This document shows, piece after piece, positions 23,255 to 34,916 of a stretch of DNA of 64,000 bases; position 1 is the stretch's first letter; every line of letters begins with the position of its first letter. The translations under genes were made by a program, and so were the position numbers. The notes beneath the pieces were generated by a model. That model was not told the DNA's origin and ran no database searches. It was given only the letters and a program-made list of their open reading frames with translations. The stretch is from the NCBI RefSeq assembly GCF_028372415.1, contig NC_092879.1:66057781-66121780 (forward strand), read 5' to 3'. The DNA is from Notamacropus eugenii. Lineage: Eukaryota > Chordata > Mammalia > Diprotodontia > Macropodidae.

Positions 23255-24880
23255 AGAGGAAAAAAATCCAGACCTTATTGATTCCAGAAAAGATGACCAA
23301 GATAACATCGAAAACTCTAGGCTAACCTATGTGCCTACTCTTCCATCTGTACAAAATCTTTATGAAGGTCATCTGTATATGAATTAAGGGTATCCCAGAC
23401 ATGGATATTAGTGGAGAACAAGTACATTTTTGAGAATGATATTCAATGATAAGCCACATTTTTACCCTCTCACAAGTGAAATAAAGATGTAACGAATATA
23501 AGATCCTATTGTGCTTGTCTGTTGATGATGAAACAGCGTGGAACTCAGTAGAACAAAACACTGCTTTGTAAACTCTTTTACCACAAGATGTCTCCCATCC
23601 ATATATCCAGATCCTTCAAGATTCTTTGGAAAATGTAACAACTAAAATAGCCTATGTTATTTTACAACCTTCTGACAATAAATATTAGGGGAGACCTAAA
23701 ACAAGCCAAAAGTATTCCCACTGTGATGGAAGAGCTCCAGCACAGCGTTCAAGTCAAGGAAGGCAGCCCCTGTGCATAAAGATTCCCTTTTGATGCTCTA
23801 CTTTGTGTTTGTTGCATCAAGCCCCAGGATATTGTGGAGGCTCCTGGAAAAGACCTACAGTCATTCAAAGGAGTTCACCTTGTCCATCTACACAGGAAAG
23901 ATCAAATGCATGAATGATGGCATTGCTCAGATTTCAACATGTATTTAAATGGATGCCTTGTAGAGCTGGGACAGCCAAGAAAGATGAATGATGAGCTGGA
24001 CCCCAACTTGAAAAGGAGGAGAAGATCAGGTTGGAAAGCACTTTTATTGACCTCAAGTTTTCCAAGACACCAAAGGTGTCTTTTCAATACAGTTATTAGT
24101 ATTGCTCTATGGCAGCAAGATCTTAATATCACCTCCAAAGAACTCAAGATGAGCAGCATATGGAAAATGATGGAAAAACATTCACTGAGTGTGATCAGGC
24201 TGTAGTGTATAATAAAAAAGAAGCAGAAAGAGGTAACATTTACATAGCCCTTATTCTGTGCCAGGCATTGTACTAAAGGACTTTACAATTATTATCTCCT
24301 CTGATCTTCACAACAGTCCTGAGAGGGAGGTGCTATTATTATCCCTAGTTTACAGATGAGGAAACTGAGACAGACAGTGGTGAATTGACTTGCCTAAGGT
24401 CACACAGCTGGTGACTAAGGCAGGACTTGAACTCAGGTCTTTCTGATTCTACATCCAGCACCATCCACTGTACCAACTAGCTGCAGACTCTGAAGAAGAA
24501 TATGAGAGAAAGGTGGTATCAAAGTAGGATAAGAAAGTAGACTGGTCACATGGTGAGAGTGAGGGATGACAGATGGATAGCCAGAGCACTCCCTTGGTAC
24601 ATTTACAATGTCAGGAGAAATCGAGGAAGGCCTCCAGCCCACTGGGTTGGGTCAACTTCAGGTGATGAACTTGGGAGAGGACAAGAATCACAGAGGAGAC
24701 ACAGCCATGGATAGGTTTCAGGCTTCATCACTGAAAGGAATTGCTAAATGGAGGAGATCACAGTGGAAAATCATGTGTACAGACAGAATGTCCATCTGCA
24801 AATGGGCCAGTGCTGCATATAAGCTATAGACTGTATAAGAACAAAAGGAAGTAATAGAAGGCTCTTCAGTGGCGTTAAAA
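23255..24880 (+). mobile_element. RTE-clade LINE fossil, reverse transcriptase and C-terminal part
   Basis: Decayed but readable ORF2-type sequence. In order there are traces of a KKGDREDIENYRP-like block (about 23275-23330), an LSHLYKIFMKV-like block (23335-23365), REQAGFRKGYS-IDHI (23415-23465), DYEKAFDSVE (23520-23555) and NPLTINIRRGIKQGD (23665-23715). The C-terminal ELDPNLKRRRRSGW block is clear at about 23980-24035, with later RWAGH- and GRPP-RW-like motifs at 24530-24660. Many stops and frame shifts are present. A MIR-type SINE is inserted at about 24215-24480. The 5' part of the LINE is missing or too diverged to see. Confidence 0.8.
24215..24480 (-). mobile_element. MIR/CORE-SINE inserted in the RTE LINE
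   Basis: Reverse-oriented SINE with the diagnostic order: cacttta/ctcacaacagtcct, ttacagatgaggaaactgag, cttgcctaaggtcacacagctgg, then gaactcaggtctttctgattc. RTE-derived sequence lies on both sides. Confidence 0.85.
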
Positions 24881-25664
24881 AAGAAAGGCAGGAAAAGCTT
24901 CTGCAACTGCAGTCTTACTCTCTATTTAGACTCATCTTCTTACTTTATTATCCATTACTAATGCAGCCTTTTATTTGTGCTATACTTTTACTTTAACAAC
25001 ACTCAGAGTTAGGCATATTAGTGTTAGACTCTCATTCTCTTCATTTTGGAGCCTGGTAATAAAATTTGAATCATGAGGCAAACTGGTAAATACCAGTAAT
25101 TTTAGGTAATTTAACACTAGGAAATTGAACACAAAACCCTCATTGTTATTGTACATCAAGATAGGAAAGGTAGAATACAATTATGGAAAATAAAAGGTTA
25201 GTTTTAACTATAAACTTTATAGCTTTGCCCTTGAGGTGATTTTATACAAGGAAAGTTTTATATACAATTGCCAAAAATGGCCCTGCATTATTGCTGGACA
25301 TCTGAATTATTAATCCACAATACAAATAAACTCGCATTAGTACTATAACAAAACATCATCAGTTTCTGTAACAACGAAGTGGCCAGTCTGAATTTATGAA
25401 TACTCTGAGTTGTAACAATGTTTTAAACAAATGCAGTCTCATTTCAAGAACAGGGGAATGTATGATCCATCTACCAAGGGATAGCAAACCAAACCAAAGA
25501 AACATAAAATGAACTAATTAAAGGTCTAACCAAACCTGCTTCGTTTTCTGCATAGATAAGAACCATTTCAAATTAGTACATGAACTGTTTTCATGTACTA
25601 ATTAATAATGATAATTAGTTCATGGACCCTGCTACATATATATAGGAGTAGCTATAGTGGCTTG
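24881..25664. other. AT-rich SINE-free segment
   Basis: A short palindrome-like run, atgaactgttttcatgtacta with attagttcatg, lies near 25580-25625. Nothing else recognised. Confidence 0.4.
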
Positions 25665-25775
25665 AGAAAATTCTTTAGGATCATAGGTTTTGAACTAGAA
25701 GGAAATTAAAAAACTAACCCTTTCATTTTATACTAGAGGAAGCTAAGACCCAGCGAGGTAAAGTGACTTTGTTTT
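25665..25775 (-). mobile_element. SINE fragment, reverse
   Basis: ggatcataggttttgaacta, cctttcattttatactagag, gaagctaagacccagcgagg. Confidence 0.55.
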
Positions 25776-26139
25776 CTAAGTTAAACATTTCCTTACAAAC
25801 TTTACATTTTTGACTGGTTTCCAATGATGATGAAAAAAGATGAATTTTACTCCAACTTGTGTCCAAAGATCAGAAATCCAAATGAATGGAGTCCAAATTA
25901 AGGAGATATCAAACTATAAAATACCAAATAATAAGATTTTAAAAGAAAATCTGCCCCCTCTGAAAGTGCCATGCCACTAAATGTTTAAAAAACAAAATCC
26001 TTTTTTTTTTCTTTTTAACCTGGAACAGATTGAGCAAAATGGTATTTGAAAACACTGTGTTAAAGTCATAGTGTCTTAGAATGTTAGAGCTGGGAAGGGA
26101 TTGTAAAAGATCATGGAGAAATATCAATTAATTGATCAT

Positions 26140-26895
26140 GGGTACATAGTCAGTAACATATCAGATTACCAAAGGATTATTTTGTAGAGTTAGAAAAAAA
26201 ATAACGAAATTCATGCAGAGGAACAAAAGGTCAAGGATCTCCTAGGAAATAATGACAAGTGAGAAAAAAGGGATCTTAATAGCACCAAATCTCAAACTAT
26301 GCAACCATGCAATAATCATCCAAAAATTTGGTGAAAAAAATAGTGAAGTTAGTCAGTGGAAAAGATTCAGAATAGAAAATACAGAATGAAATAAACCTGG
26401 TAGCCAATTGTTCATTCAACCCAAAGAGCCCAGATCTTGGGATAAGGATTCATTCTTCAACAGAAATTGATTCGAAAACTGGAAATCAGTCTGGCAGAAA
26501 TTAGGTAGTAAGTACTTTTGAATTATGCCTCCAAAAGTCATTAAATGAACATTATCTTTTGACCCATCTATACTACTATGAGATCCATACTCCAAAGAGA
26601 TTGAAGAAGTAAGAAAAGGATCCATATGTACAAATTTTATAGTAACTGTTTCTGTATTAGCAAAGAACTGGATGCTAAGAGGGCAGTCACCTATTGGAAA
26701 ATAGCTTTTAAAAAAGTATGGTATATCAGTATAATGGAATATTGTTGTACTGTAAGACATGATAAGAGGGATGGGTTCAGATAAACCTGGGAAGATCTGT
26801 GTGAACAAATGAAGAATAAAGTGAGTAGAACTAGAAAAATAATTTATACAATGACATTTAACAAAACAAAACAAAACACTTTTGAAAGACTTTTT
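26140..26895 (+). mobile_element. Sense L1 3' end
   Basis: ORF2 3' landmarks: gaggaacaaaaggtcaagga, gatcttaatagcaccaaatc, aacattatcttttgacccat, tggaatattgttgtact. It ends in an AAAAC-rich tail at about 26860-26880. Frame is lost; the 152-codon open frame on its minus strand is an artefact. Confidence 0.8.
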
Positions 26896-26989
26896 TGAAA
26901 GTTCACAAGCCTCAGGTTAAGAATTCCCATAAGGTGATACTGAAGGTCCCTTCTCACTCTAAAGATGTATGAGTCTAAGCATTAATACT

Positions 26990-27300
26990 CATGTTGTGTT
27001 CTGCCCTCTGCAATACAGCTAAACTGATGTGTTTGTTGTCCCTTTTGTGCTCCCTTCCATCTCCATCTCCATGCCTTTACATACACACTGTCTCTCATGC
27101 CTGGAATGCACTCGCTCCCTATCTCTACCTCCTGCAAAGCTCAGTTCAAGCTCCCACTCCATCATAATTGTATAGTACTCTTAAGTTCCCAGATTCTGTT
27201 CTAATCATTCTGTGATTGTTGTCATTTAGTATTCACTTTTCAGTGTGTGAACAAACTCCCTGTTGAATGTGATTTATGCTATATCCTGGGTAGTTCCTTT
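26990..27300 (+). mobile_element. Sense L2 relic
   Basis: ctcatgcctggaatgcactc, cctgcaaagctcagttcaag and the following AT-rich part resemble the L2 3' half. Diverged and without a clear end. Confidence 0.5.
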
Positions 27301-28650
27301 ACTTAACCCTTGTGGGGAGGTGGGGAGAGAGAAATCCTAGATTAGAGACAAAGGTGGACTTGCTCTTGGGAATCTAAGGTGCAAGTGGAATGAAGCACTG
27401 GGGAACCTAAATCCCCTACAGACAAAACATGCAACCTTAGAAAAATGGACCCAGGGTAAACATCAAGGGGCAGGTAAAGGACCAGCACTGGTGCAAGTCA
27501 TCAACTCCTATAACCTCAATCTACTGGTTGCCTCTCCAGCCTCTAAGTTAGCAGTATAGAAATAGCTCATTAGACTCCTCAGTTTTGCATTTAGCTTAGA
27601 TCTCATTACTATGGATGACAAGATTTAGATGTAGTCAAAAGTTTCTGTACTAATTAAATGCCCTAAAAAATCTTGGAGAATAAAATTGAAAGTATTTATT
27701 GACTGGCAAAATATCAATGTCCCTCTTACACTGTCTTAGATAACTATCTGTTTATTATGAATCATATGTATTTGGTTTGGTATTAAATTATAAAAGATGG
27801 AAATATGTTTTCCAAAACTATATTGTTTAATTTTAGGTTAATTTGCCTTTGCAACTCTAGGAGGTTAGAGTCCTATCCTGCCTCGAATGTGTACACATAA
27901 TACTAATTAGCAATTAAAATGAGTTACAAATGTGTCAAAAAGGGATCATAATAGCTGAAATCCAGGTCAGGTTACTTGAAATGGATATACATCTTTGTCT
28001 TCTAAATGTTAATTAGATGTTCTGCTTTATCTTCCAAAGTTTCTAGCTGAAATTTTCTTGAAGTTGACACTTGTAGGTCAAAAAAAATGGCTTGAAGGCT
28101 TCATCCACCTCCACACTTGCTGGCCTACTCCAAAGAGTTGCCATTGTCTTATTCAAAATTCTGAAATGGACAAGACAGAGTGGAAAATTGTTATGGATTC
28201 TGGCCTACGTTTCTATGGTCTCTTAAAAAGAAAAAAAAACCACTTTGGTGACTTTGCAAACCATTGAATAAAAATAAGTCATTTTGAATTCCATAAAATG
28301 TAACCTTTTATCTTTCACACACAAATATTAAAGGTGATCTTTTAAAACCTAATCCTAGGGTAGGTAGTAATTTCTCTTGCAGTCGAAGAAGAATTTATCT
28401 AGCTGTTTAATACAGGTTAGCATCTCATATACATAGAAACAGCAAGGAGGTTGTAGTCAAAAGATTTTGAAAAAAGAATGTTATTAATTGTGTGGGGAAA
28501 CAACAGAATGTGTTTCCCTGACATTTGGCACTACTGTTCAGAGGTAGAGGGTATGCTGTATTAAACACGCCTGTTGATCGTACATGGAAACAACGTACTT
28601 CAAGTGTTTCTAACATACTTCTAACAAGTATGGAAAAGAGGCAATGACAA
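27301..28650. other. SINE-free block with clustered homeodomain-like sites
   Basis: 1.35 kb without a recognised repeat. tactaattagcaattaaaat at 27901-27920 packs two ATTA/TAAT cores into 20 bases. Candidate regulatory DNA only. Confidence 0.3.
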
Positions 28651-28654
28651 TCAT

Positions 28655-29030
28655 TCATTCAGACAATAAACATATATTAAGTGTCTGCTACGTACAGGAC
28701 CCTGTGCTAGTCACTGAAGATTTTTCCCCCTTTGAGAGACAAAGGCAGATCTGTGACTTCATCAGGTTTACGAGCTTTCCAGTGTGGACATGCCCTTCAC
28801 AGATGCAGCATAACTGTTTATCTGTAACTGATGGTCTTAGAGAAGTAACTCACTTGCTCAGGGTCATGCTGGTAGAATGTGCCTGAAGCAAGGCCTGAAT
28901 CCAGTTTCTCTTCATTCCAAAGTCAGCCGTCTAGCCACCATTCCATGGTACCCCTCTAAGTACTAAGGACACAAAGGCAAAAGCCAAAAAAGTCCTTGCC
29001 TTCAAAGAGCTTATGTTCTACTGGATTCAT
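28655..29030 (-). mobile_element. Antisense L2 3' tail split by a SINE
   Basis: 28655-28719 (tattaagtgtctgctacg, accctgtgctagtcac) and 28956-29030 (ctaagtactaaggacacaaa, ttcaaagagcttatgttct) are two halves of one L2 tail. A SINE at 28720-28955 lies between them. Confidence 0.75.
28720..28955 (-). mobile_element. CORE-SINE inserted in an L2 tail
   Basis: Begins gatctgtgacttcatcagg and carries tcagggtcatgctgg and cctgaatccagtttc, the reverse of a SINE whose 3' end is gatgaaatcacaggtc. Imperfect 12-13 base target duplications flank it (28707-28719 and 28956-28967). Confidence 0.75.
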
Positions 29031-29089
29031 TGAGAATAATGCATAACCACATCTACGTCTTTGGGATCAACTGAGGTGGCATTTAAAGT

Positions 29090-29500
29090 CCTTTCCAATG
29101 TGCCACAAGCTTATTCCCACCCACTTGCAGCCCCTCACATGTAACAATCTGTTGCTCACGCCCGTGCCTCTCCTCTTTCCCTGAAATGCACTCCTTCATC
29201 ACTGCTGCCTTCTGAGGTCTCTAGCTTCCTTCAAAGCTCATCTTAAGCCTCATCTCCTACATGAGACCTCTCTTGATCCCCCCTACCCCCACTCCAGATG
29301 TTAGTCCCCTCATATTGCTCTGTGTTTAGCCTATTTTCACGATGTACATATATTCTATTTACTTCGATGTGTATATGTTTCCCCAGATAGAATGCAAGCT
29401 ATTTGAGGACAAGGCCTGTTGCATTTGGGGGTTTCTATCCCCAGCATCAAGCATAGTGACTCATTTAATACCTGCTTCATTGATTGATTGCTCTCCTTTT
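29090..29500 (+). mobile_element. Sense L2 3' end
   Basis: ctcatcttaagcctcatctcc, cccctcatattgctctgtgt, gatagaatgcaagctatttg, cccagcatcaagcatagtga: the L2 3' order. Confidence 0.65.
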
Positions 29501-30394
29501 CAGGGCTGAGGCATTAGCATTTTGGTAAATTAAACAAACTCTTGTTCCAGGCTTCCCTAAATTACCTACCTGGAAGCAGAAGAAATAAAGTGCCCAGATC
29601 CTTAGACTTCCAAGTGCTTTTAGTTAACATCTGCACCCAAAATAAGCACTGACATTTTGCAAGTAGAAAATTCTTAAAGATGACTAATTACTTTGGTATT
29701 TAGATGAAAGATAACAATTGAACATGAGTACTAGCAGCTTTTTAAATTCCCATATTTTAATTGTGGATTGCTTCCCCCTACCCCCATTCCCCTGCATTTT
29801 GAGACGTACAATCTTCCTACCCTGGATTATCCTTGTTACACTAATGTATATATATTTTTAAAAAACTTCCTGAGATGTGGCTGAAACATTAACATTTAAA
29901 ATAGATTAGGGGATCTGGATAATTTATCTAAATATTGATGTTGTAATTCCACAATATTCTTGGCCCCCTTTTCTACCAGCCCTCTTATCCAAAAGCATTT
30001 TTCTTTTGCTCCCTAAAAGACAGGTATTCAAATGATGGTAGTATTGTAAAAGACCTAAAAGTGGCTAATGTCCATAGAAGTGACGAGCGGCTCAGAGAAG
30101 CATTTATTACTCAGACTAGAGTTTGTCCATAATACAAATGACCTCTTTAAGCAAAGTTGTTTGCTTTCACTGGTGCCCAAATAAAGGTTAAGATATCTGA
30201 ATCATCCATATCTCATAGTAACCTAAGCTTAACCAACACTTCTGTGAACCGATAGCTATAACAAAGATGCAGGATCATAAGCTATGAAGTGATTATCCTT
30301 TATGAGAGAAGAAGACATGGAAGACTGAAGATCAGTTTGCTCTCTGTTCTTGTTAAGTAAGTTTAAGCTGGTGTTTGTTCTTTAGCGATAGTAT
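29500..30394. other. AT-rich unassigned segment
   Basis: No repeat, gene or RNA recognised. Confidence 0.4.
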
Positions 30395-30640
30395 AATTGT
30401 GAGATTGTAGAATTTTAGAGTTTGGAGGGATCTCAAAGATCCTAGGGTGCGGCCTTTTGATTGAGTCCAAGTTGTACAGAACAATTCCTTTTATTAAGGG
30501 GATTTGTTCTGTGAAGTTTGGATTCAATCACAGGGCTGCACTTGAGGACCTAGAGGGTCATGTGTGGCCTCGAGGCTGCAGGTTCCCCACCCCTGATCTA
30601 GTCCAACCCCTTCATTTTACAGATGGAGAAGTACAATCAC
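30395..30640 (-). mobile_element. SINE/L3-tail relic interrupted by the MITE
   Basis: Left part gattgtagaattttagagtttgg and right part gtccaaccccttcattttac belong to one reverse-oriented SINE of the type that ends in an L3-like tail. The hAT-like element at 30441-30595 separates them. Confidence 0.6.
30441..30595. mobile_element. hAT-like palindromic MITE, left end missing
   Basis: Second copy of the element at 15097-15299, in the same orientation. The right end is intact (ggttccccacccctg) and the first 50 or so bases are absent. It interrupts a SINE: the SINE reads ggagggatctcaaagat before it and ctagtccaaccccttcatt after it, with gatcctag/gatctag at the junctions. Confidence 0.7.
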
Positions 30641-32226
30641 CTTTGTAGGCATTCATTTTTCCTAAGTAGATGAAAGTTGAGCAGGAATAATTTCATACTG
30701 TTAGATTACGATGAGTAGGTTCAATGCAGGAAGTATTATCATGACTGTACCAGTGATCCTTGGATTAAGATTTAAAACATCAGCCTACTGGATCTATGCA
30801 AAGTATAAGCATTTTTATTTACTTGGAAGCAATATCAGCAGGTGACATAGATACGACTATAGCCAAAAATGCACTATTTTTGCCTTGATCCAAAAGTTTG
30901 AGAGGATGATACCGTTCAACAAATTGTCTTGTTTATAACTGGGTTAACCTAGTGATGGGGACATGTTCAATATGATGATGAACTCCTGAGTGGATTCCTC
31001 AGTAATTCTCCAGGGAAACCTGATATGCTGCCCTCATTCTTGAAGTGATTTGAGGAACTGTTTGGATCATGGAAGGGGGAATTGTTCCTTTGGTCTCATT
31101 CACTCTTGCCACTCTCCAGGCTGTTTGGAAAGGGGTGTATCAGGTATCATGGGGCATCTCCCATGGCCCAGCCCCTGGAAGAGCTAAGGAGGAATGTGTA
31201 CCCCCTTTGGAGTTTGCCTACCAAATGTAAACAAAGGACAAGAAAGGAACCAAAGCCACATCAGTGTAACACGTGAATGGGGCTCAATGAGAAGGGAAAA
31301 AAAAGCCAGTGAAGCCAAAAGGAAAGGGGACAAAAACTTCCTTTTCACCTCATTGATTTTCAATAGCCTTTGAGTTTCTTGTCCAACCCTTCCTTGGAGG
31401 TCAATCTATTTACTTTCTCATCCTCCTCTCCTTCCCCCTCCCCATTTCTAGCTTTTTCTTCACTTTGTATGAATCCCAATGACCAACTACCTCTACTGAC
31501 TGTGACACTTCTATGATTTCTGAATATTAATAGTCAAGTTCTCTTCACCAATGGTGACTTTTTTTTAAACCAAAAGTCCTTAATGCAAATCCTAAGGAGT
31601 TGGTCTGCTGGATGTATCTCTTTAGAATGGAGCATGCTGCATCACAACATTTCTGAATGTTCCTGCATACTCAGCATAAAACATCCACCCCAGCACATAT
31701 CTTCCTATATATTTCTAGTAGGCAAACATAACTACATAAATACATAGAACTTAGACCATACCAATAAAGAGCAATGCCAAATCTAATCAATTTGGTTTCC
31801 TCCTGGACACATAAGGTCGTAACTTCAGACCAAAATATAACTTCCAGTTGCAGTGAGATTAATAGGATGGAATGTGTCCGAATAAATGAAATATTTCTGC
31901 TTTACACCCCTCTACTGTTTTTCTTCCAAGCCTATTCCTAACACCAGTCAGCAGCTCGAAAACCATCCTTGGTCCTTCTGATGGTACTCAGAGCCTAAGC
32001 ATCGAAAGTTAAAGACAGTGATGTCTAGTGCTGGTCACAAGAGATGAGAGTTCTGAACTTTGTCATTATGCAGACATGCAAACAAAGAGAACCCACCTGT
32101 TTTCCCTTTGCCTGTTTCTTCTCTAACTCATAAGATTATTTTAGAAACTAATTTCAATAACATGTGAAAGAATGTTTCATCTTTTAAAAAAACATCAAAT
32201 TGAAATTGCTAATCATTAGGGTAGGT
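30641..32226. other. Unassigned segment
   Basis: About 1.6 kb with no SINE recognised and no open frame longer than 64 codons. No function assigned. Confidence 0.4.
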
Positions 32227-32392
32227 GAGGGGTTCTTAACTGAGGTCCATGAACTTTTGAAATATTTCAATAACTGTACTTCGGTATAATTGATTTCCTT
32301 TCTAATTCTATGTATTTCATTTTCCTCATTTAGAAGCATTATTCTAAGATAGGATTCATAGGCTTCACCAGACTGCCAAAGGGGTTCTTGCA
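32227..32392 (+). mobile_element. Ancient hAT-like element, copy 1
   Basis: Begins aggggttcttaactgaggtc and contains the block cctttctaattctatgtatt, then ggcttcaccagactgccaaa near the right end. The same order is found at 34917-35132 and, inverted, at 39690-39870. Ends of the GGGTTCTTAACC type are typical of non-autonomous hAT elements known in mammals. Confidence 0.6.
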
Positions 32393-32639
32393 GCCAGCTC
32401 CTGAGTGGGGCCTGAACTAGATTAAAAATGAATTGAGAAATATTTAACAAAATAAATAAAAATACAATAGAATACGGATAATGTTAAAATGTGGTTTTCT
32501 AAGTCAATATGTGACCCACAGGGATCCTTATATATGGTTTAGTGGCCACTATTTCTATTTGAGTTTGACACCACTGGTCTAGATTATTGATGATAATTGT
32601 CTGTTTTTAACCTCAAAGCTTGTCATTGTGCCAAAGAGC

Positions 32640-33055
32640 AATATAATATAATAGGAAGAGTGTTGGGTCTAGAGTTGGAAAAACCATAGAGAAACTATGG
32701 TATAATGGAGAGCATGCTGGACTCCTCATCAAAAATATTTACATTTACTACTTCTGAGACTTACTAATTATATGACTCTCTGCAAGTTATTTAATTTCTT
32801 TAAGCCTCAACTTCCTCATCTGTAAAATGGGAACAATAATATTTGCACTGCCTACCTTATGGTTATTGTGACAAAAATTTTTTATAAATGTGAACTGTTA
32901 TTATCAGAGCCTGAAGAGCAATATAGTATATTCTTTACAGGGAAGGCTTTGGAGTCAGAAGACTTGGGTTCAATCCCTGTCTTGTGTCCTTGTTAGCTAT
33001 GTAACCATGAAAAGGACACATAACTTTTCACTGCTCTACATGCTCTAAGACTGTA
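32640..33055 (+). repeat. Two forward SINEs
   Basis: 32640-32900: cctcatctgtaaaatgggaa after atatgactctctgcaagtta. 32925-33055: ggctttggagtcagaagact, gttagctatgtaaccatgaa. Confidence 0.65.
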
Positions 33056-33061
33056 AATTAT

Positions 33062-33177
33062 ACATATGCATATATGTATATCTATACATACTAAATACGT
33101 GTATTATATATATATGTATTTAGGGTTAGGGTTATACATATGTATATATATATATGGAGAGAGAGAGGGAGAGAGAA
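33062..33177. repeat. TA/CATA simple repeat with a telomere-like island and GA tail
   Basis: Alternating tatacatatgtata runs, a short ttagggttagggtta at 33119-33133, and gagaga to about 33177. The reverse SINE begins just after it. Confidence 0.8.
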
Positions 33178-33425
33178 AGAGAGCTGAGTCATTTTTAGTT
33201 GTGTCCAACTCTTGGTGACCCCATTCGGGGTTTTCTTGGTAGAGATATTGGAATGGTTTGCCATTTCCTTCTCCAGTTCATTTGTCAGATGAGGAACTGA
33301 GGCAAACAGGGTGAAGTGACTTGCCCAGGGTCACACAGCTAGTAAATGTCTGAGGTCAGATTTGAACTCAGGAAGATGAGTCTTCCTGACTTCAAGCCCA
33401 GCACTTCACCACTTAACTGATAGAT
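33178..33425 (-). mobile_element. tRNA-headed SINE with BovB-like tail, reverse copy
   Basis: Tail gttgtgtccaactcttggtg/ggggttttcttgg and the core gacttgcccagggtcacaca, then gatttgaactcaggaagatg. The tail differs from the 21941-22257 family and matches the copies at 34308 and 60496. Confidence 0.8.
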
Positions 33426-33569
33426 ACATACATATTTATCAACGGAGAATTTCATTCACTAATGATAAAATTGTTTCTTGATTTCCCTCTCTCTCCAAAA
33501 TGAAATTATCAGTACCTATTTATTTCTGACTCCAAGTATACTCAGAAGTTTTATAGTCTTCAGATTTCA

Positions 33570-33745
33570 AAAGGAAAAAACAATCAATTTGGAGCCAAAG
33601 GACCTGAGTTCAAATCCAGGCCACCTATTTGCCTATGTGACCTTGGGTAAATCACTTCATTTCTGTTGGCTTCAATTTCCTCAACTGTAGAATGAAAGAG
33701 TGGGATTTAGAGGGCCTTTAATGTCCCAATTCTATATCTGGCATC
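33570..33745 (+). mobile_element. SINE
   Basis: ggacctgagttcaaatccag, tatgtgaccttgggtaaatc, tcctcaactgtagaatgaaa. Confidence 0.75.
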
Positions 33746-34307
33746 AGAAGATACTCTGGCCTGTTATCCTTTATTATAATAGACATTCCATGATTCACCT
33801 ATGTGAAATTATTCCATTCAATAATTTCTGAATTTTAAAAAGTTGAAAATGTCTAAATATCTACTTCTAAAGTGCCATCTTCGTGGCTATAATTCCTCCT
33901 TTGGTCACATAACCTTTGTCTATCCTTTGAACTGTAAAAATAATTTTAAATGCCAGGTTTTGGGGAAGGCAGGGATAATCAGTATCCAAGGAATAAACCA
34001 AAGCTTATATAAAAAGGTCACTGGGCAGCCCTATCAGGTATTTAAATCATTCTGATTTTCATTTACTTCCTTTTGTACAGTTTCCTCTACTAAAGTCCTT
34101 CTGGGATGCCCCATTGTGCATGGTCTGGAGGTGCAATATATTCTCTGTCAAGTTCTACCAAGCTGAAAAGAGCTCAAGCATTGCCTAGGGACGGATTTCA
34201 TGTAAGTTCAGAGAGGGTCATCACCAGATGAGCTCTAGCAGGATGCAATTTTTGTCAGTAAGAGCCTTGGAAGACAGCTCAACTGACTAAGTTGAAGTAT
34301 TAAAGTA
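33746..34307. other. Unassigned SINE-free segment
   Basis: Unique-looking sequence with no recognisable frame or repeat. Confidence 0.4.
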
Positions 34308-34560
34308 GCAGGTGGCACAGTGGGTAGAGTGCCAGGCCTGAAATCAGTAAGACTGATCTTCCTGAGTTCAAATGTGACCTCATTTCCTTCCTAGCTGTGT
34401 GACCCTGGGCAAGTCACTTCATTCTGTTTGCCTCAGTTTCCTCATCTGTCAAAGGAGTTGAAGAAGAAAATGACAAACCACTCCAGTATCTTTGTCAAGA
34501 AAACCCCAAACAGGGTCACAGAGTTGGACACAGTTGAAATGATGCAACAACAACAACAAT
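34308..34560 (+). mobile_element. tRNA-headed SINE with BovB-like tail
   Basis: Head caggtggcacagtgggtag, core agctgtgtgaccctgggcaa, tail caaaccactccagtatcttt, gggtcacagagttggacaca and a (CAA)n end at about 34544-34560. The 3' tail is shared with RTE/BovB LINEs, as in ruminant BovB-tailed SINEs. Confidence 0.85.
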
Positions 34561-34916
34561 ATTAAAGTAATCTAGATACTGTATTGAGGAAGAGGGGAAG
34601 TATTAATCAAGGGACCCCTCAGTCCCCTTCCACCCATTTGATGAAACTACAAGATGAAAAGGGTAGATAAACAGAGTCAATGAGGTGGCATAGTTTTGCC
34701 CCTCTTCCACCTTTGAGCGGTTACATTCCCAGCTGGAAGAGAAAGCAGAAGGAAGCATTTATACTTCATTGTTCCTTTAGGAGGTATGAAGAATTTCTCC
34801 ATGAATGTAATGGAATTAGAAGGCAGCTAGCCATTGGGTGGCTGAAGGAGCAACCATAACACTGATGGCCTTTAAAAAAATCCAGCCAGCTCTGTAGACA
34901 AAATGCATTCTGTAAA

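Noticed and set aside
26416-26874. 152-codon minus-strand frame
   Set aside because: Antisense of a sense L1 3' end; no protein similarity.
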